64,000 bases of DNA from Anaerolineae bacterium (GTDB lineage Bacteria > Chloroflexota > Anaerolineae > Aggregatilineales > JAFGMM01). The notes below the pieces were generated by a model. That model did not search any database. It saw only the letters and a list, made by a program, of their open reading frames with translations, and was not told where the DNA came from. Below, piece after piece: positions 61,310-64,000 of this stretch (its first letter is position 1; the number at the start of each line of letters is the position of its first letter). The DNA lies in assembly GCA_027494055.1 (NCBI GenBank), contig JAOSJO010000023.1, positions 565,919 through 629,918 of the forward strand. Reading direction: 5' to 3'. The position numbers were made by a program, and so were the translations under genes.

Positions 61310-61561
61310 ATGCCACTGTTCATGGATATTCATCATCACGTTGAGGGGCTGACTGCGGATGCGGTCGCGCAGGCTCACGCAGAAGACCTGAAGACGCAAG
61401 ACCGGTATGGGGTCAAGTATCTGCGCTATTGGTACGATGAAAGCACGGGGAAGGTCTTTTGCCTCGTCGAAGCGCCCAGCATGGAGGCGGCGGTCGCGGT
61501 CCACCGCGAAGCGCATGGCCTGGTTGCGGATGAGATCGTCGAGGTGAAGGAAGGCTCCTAG
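61310..61561 (+). CDS. DUF4242 family (SCO4226-type nickel-binding-like) protein
   Basis: An 83-residue cytoplasmic protein of ferredoxin-like fold. The family start MPLFMDIHHHVEGLTADAV, the centre YGVKYLRYWYDESTGKVFCLV and the end VHREAHGLVADEIVEV match DUF4242. A Streptomyces member (SCO4226) binds nickel through similar His residues; here HHH at 8-10 and the later His are kept. Start ATG 61310 follows AAGGAG. It is followed by a strong terminator. Members often sit next to LuxR/cyclase-type regulators, as here. Confidence 0.85.
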   Translation: MPLFMDIHHHVEGLTADAVAQAHAEDLKTQDRYGVKYLRYWYDESTGKVFCLVEAPSMEAAVAVHREAHGLVADEIVEVKEGS

Positions 61562-61585
61562 CCCGGATCATCGCATGACGGCCAG

Positions 61586-61628
61586 ACCGGGTAGTGTCGC
61601 GGAACGCGGCGCTACCCGGTTTTTATTT
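61586..61628 (+). terminator. Rho-independent terminator after the DUF4242 gene
   Basis: A 9-bp stem ACCGGGTAG / CTACCCGGT at 61586-61620 with an inner CGCG pair, followed by TTTTTATTT. It closes the regulator/secreted protein/DUF4242 transcription unit. Confidence 0.88.
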
Positions 61629-61974
61629 CGCCCGCGGTCGATGTGGAGAGCATCCGGGCAGGCGCTACACACGACAGCATCCAGTAACGTCTCGCTCAAC
61701 ACCGCCACACCTCAAAGAACGCGGGGACTTCACGCGGAACGCCGACTAATCTTGGCCCACAGGGAGCGATTGGCAGACGTGCCGCCCACCCAGCAGCGTG
61801 CGTTGTCTTCAGGATGATCCAGCACGAACGTGGATGATGGCAGAGAGAAATATATGATGTAATAGTATCCTTGTTGCTCTGCCGGGTTGCGCACAATGCT
61901 TCCACGCTCGTCTGTTATGACTCTGTTATGCCCAAAGCGCGCTTTTGACATATAATAGGTTGATGGGGAGTGCT
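61629..61974. other. Intergenic region with promoter-like TATAAT before the FlaA1-type gene
   Basis: No convincing gene in 346 bases. A minus-strand frame at 61730-61951 (73 residues, beginning MSKARFGHNRVITDERG) has no ribosome site; it may be a decayed gene fragment. TATAAT at 61951-61956, with no good -35, lies 19 bases before the ATG at 61975, and GGGGAG at 61965-61970 is the ribosome site for that gene. Confidence 0.45.
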
Positions 61975-63893
61975 ATGGCGACGAGGCCGGGTCGGATCAC
62001 GGCGCGCGCAGATCATTTCAGACTTCAACCCCACAAAGCCACCCTCCTCAGCGCAGCAGTCGACGCGCTGATCGTTGCCGCTGCCTACGTGGGGGTGCTG
62101 TCGATGCGCGCCTTCATCACGCCGTTCGGTTGGGCGCACGCGCTGGGCTTCATCTGCCCCGCCGTCGTCATCACGCTGGCGGCGCTGTGTGGCTTTGGCG
62201 TGTACCGGCGCATCTGGTCGCGCACGAGCGGCCATGGCGTCACGGTGCTCTTCGCCGCGGTTGCGGTCGCCACCGCGGTGCTTGGCGCGCTGGATGTGGG
62301 CATCGACGCGGCAACGAATGCGGGGCGTCCCATGCCGCTGAGCGTGCTCGCGGTCGGCAGCGCGCTGGCGTTCAGCGGCCTGGTCGCCGTCCGCTACCGC
62401 TCGCGGCTGCGCACCGGCCTGGCCTGGCGCTGGCGGGCGGTGTGGTTCGGCGACTTCCCACGCACGCCGACGCGGGTGCTCGTGGTGGGCGCGGGCGGGT
62501 CGGGGCAGACCCTCGCGTGGCGGCTCAAGCACCGCGCCCCCCAGGGCGAGCGCTACGTCGTTGTCGGCTTCATCGACGACGACCCGGCGAAGCAGGGGCG
62601 GTACATCGAGGGCGCGCCGGTGCTGGGCACGCGCGGCGACATCCCGCGCGTCGCCGAGGCGCAGCGCGTCGACCTCATCGTCATGGCGCTGCACAACGTC
62701 GCCGGGCCGGACTTCCGCGCGATCCTCGCGCAGTGCCAGGACACCCGCGCGCGCATCAAGGTCGTCCCCAACATGTTTGCCTGCCTGCAGGCGACGGAGG
62801 GCGCGCCGGCGCTGCACGCGGTGCAGCCGGAGGATTTCCTGGGGCGCAGCGCGCCCGCCCGCGACCGCGCCATCGACCTGACGCCGCTCACCGGCAAGGT
62901 GATCCTGGTGACGGGCGCCGCCGGCTCGGTCGGGTTCGCGCTGTGCCGGCGGCTCATCGATCTCGACATCGCCGCGCTGCTGGTCCTCGACAACAACGAG
63001 AGCGGGCTGCACGACACGGTGACGGCGCTGCGCGCCTGCTGCCCGGAGGCGGTGGTGTGGCCCGTGCTGGTCAACGTCGCCGACGCGGGGCAGGTCGCGC
63101 GCGCCTTCCGCGCGCACCGCCCGCACGTGGTGTTCCACGCGGCGGCGTACAAGCACGTGCCCATGCTGGAGATCTACCCAGAGCAGGCGGTGCGCGTGAA
63201 CATCGGCGGGACCTGGAACCTCGCCCACGCGGCGCTGGAGGCCGGCGCGGAGCGCTTCGTGCTCGTCTCGACGGTCGAGGCCGCGAACCCGGCGCACACG
63301 CTCGGCGCCACCAAGCGGATCTGCGAGCAGATCCTCGAGGCGCTGTCGCAGCCGGCGGGCGGCGCGACGCGGTTCACGAGCGTCCGGCTCACGAACGTGG
63401 TGGGCAGCCGGGGCAGCGTCGTGCCAACCTTCGCATGGCAGGTGGACCACGGCGGCCCGGTCACGGTGACCGACCCGGACATGGCGCGCTGTTTCATGAG
63501 CCAGGCTGAGGCGGTGGACCTGATCCTTGCGGCGGCGTGCCTGACCGAGGGCGGCGACCGGTTTGCATGCAGCACGGGCGACGCGACGCGCATCATCGAC
63601 CTGGCCGAGCGCATGATCCGGACGCGCGGGCTGCGCCCGCATGAGGATATCGCGATCCGGGTTGTGGGGCGGCGTCCCGGCGAGCAGGTGGATTGCGACG
63701 GGGTGCGCGACCGCGAAGTCCTGGCGACGCTGGGATCCCGGACGTTCTGCCCCTGGCGGTCGAAAGCGCCGGCCATGAGCCGGCCGCCTTTCTGGAGCGG
63801 GTCGGGCGTTGCTGGCGCGTGACCCTGGTTGCTGATTATCTACGCAACCTTGTCTCTGAGTGGATTTGTCAATTGTTCTCATGGACGGTATAA
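61975..63893 (+). CDS. FlaA1/CapD-type nucleotide-sugar epimerase/dehydratase-like membrane protein (late frameshift)
   Basis: About 640 residues from ATG 61975 after GGGGAG. Four N-terminal helices (LIVAAAYVGVLSMRAFITPF and others), a CoA-binding-like Rossmann domain (VLVVGAGGSGQTLAWRL), then an SDR domain (LVTGAAGSVGFALCRRL, VFHAAAYKHVPMLEIYPE, GATKRICEQILEAL). This is the layout of PglF/WbpM-type UDP-GlcNAc 4,6-dehydratases of glycan synthesis. The usual catalytic STDKA is here STVEA (residues 432-436), so activity is uncertain. Near 63725 the frame changes; the other frame adds IPDVLPLAVESAGHEPAAFL and ends at 63893, matching the family tail better than the stop at 63822. Confidence 0.85.
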
Positions 63894-63894
63894 T
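63866..63894 (+). promoter_or_regulatory. Strong promoter before the last gene
   Basis: TTGTCA (63866-63871), a 17-base spacer, TATAAT (63889-63894). It overlaps the corrected 3' end of the FlaA1-type gene and points to the gene that begins at 63954. Confidence 0.75.
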
Positions 63895-63953
63895 GCGCCG
63901 CACAAACTCCGACAGTTGGTTCAGACTGCTACCCCGGCTGGCAATACTCATTG

Positions 63954-64000
63954 ATGGCTGAGAAAGTCCATTCTCGTCCGGTCGCCGTGCCCGAACGCGA
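63954..64000 (+). CDS. Start of an unidentified gene cut by the window edge
   Basis: ATG 63954 opens MAEKVHSRPVAVPER and runs off the window. It lies 60 bases after a strong promoter. Too short to identify; glycan-synthesis genes would be expected next to a FlaA1-type enzyme. Confidence 0.45.
   Translation, partial: MAEKVHSRPVAVPER

Noticed and set aside
61730..61951. A 73-residue minus-strand frame (begins MSKARFGHNRVITDERG)
   Set aside because: No ribosome site, overlaps the promoter of the next gene and no recognised family; only mentioned as a possible fragment.
61915..63951. A 678-residue minus-strand open frame opposite the FlaA1-type gene
   Set aside because: Arg/His-rich composition typical of antisense frames in high-G+C DNA; the plus strand has an intact family protein.

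Overview
The window is high-G+C bacterial chromosome, most likely from an uncultured or little-studied Chloroflexota (Anaerolineae-like) organism. This rests on gene content seen together: TPR proteins with one membrane anchor and extracytoplasmic PD40 propellers, Thr-Pro-rich linkers after membrane segments, a split FeoB, YwiC and UPF0316 proteins, a giant NB-ARC/TPR/LuxR regulator, an IclR-controlled catabolic island and a SAM-I riboswitch. No plasmid, phage or CRISPR signature was seen. The phylum is an inference from context.

A major property is technical. About half of the genes, including gyrA, asd and larE, carry one or more one-base interruptions, mostly in short runs of G or C. Reading across them restores complete family-like proteins. 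I treat them as probable sequencing or assembly indels and annotate each such gene as one feature.

Layout. 1-15.6 kb: a histidine kinase, a broken AlbA_2/Schlafen-type regulator, gyrA, VanZ-like protein, a TPR lytic transglycosylase, two tiny membrane proteins, an anchored FGE-sulfatase-domain protein, a YhhN protein, an M23 peptidase, a nucleotide-sugar pyrophosphorylase, an RRM protein and tRNA-Lys. 15.6-22.7 kb: a GT39-like membrane enzyme, then four consecutive minus-strand genes sharing an N-terminal TPR-like module. 22.7-25.6 kb: larE-larB-larC for the nickel-pincer cofactor. 25.8-29.2 kb: feoA, feoB in two pieces, and a DtxR/MntR-type regulator, with a DtxR-like operator at the feo promoter. 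29.3-31.9 kb: YwiC, UPF0316, an aldo/keto reductase and a small inverted-repeat element.

31.9-40.3 kb (minus strand) is a sulfur/aspartate-family operon: promoter, SAM-I riboswitch, terminator, metY, a secreted WD-type propeller, metX, a second propeller, lysC and asd. The two propeller genes have visibly lower G+C than the enzymes around them. 40.4-44.0 kb: a PP2C phosphatase and a Ser/Thr kinase, both membrane anchored.

44.4-57.8 kb is a catabolic island facing an IclR regulator: peptide/oligosaccharide-type ABC binding protein and two permeases (no ATPase genes), PIG-L deacetylase, enolase-superfamily dehydratase, MlrC, RraA-like aldolase, SDR, a DUF6259 glycosidase-like protein, and an MFS transporter. 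It reads as uptake and stepwise breakdown of an unknown acylated sugar or sugar-acid conjugate and is the best candidate for an undescribed pathway. 57.9-61.6 kb: a LuxR-type ATPase regulator, a secreted protein and a DUF4242 protein, with a palindrome at the promoter between them. 62-64 kb: a FlaA1/CapD-type nucleotide-sugar enzyme with an altered catalytic motif, a strong promoter and the start of another gene.
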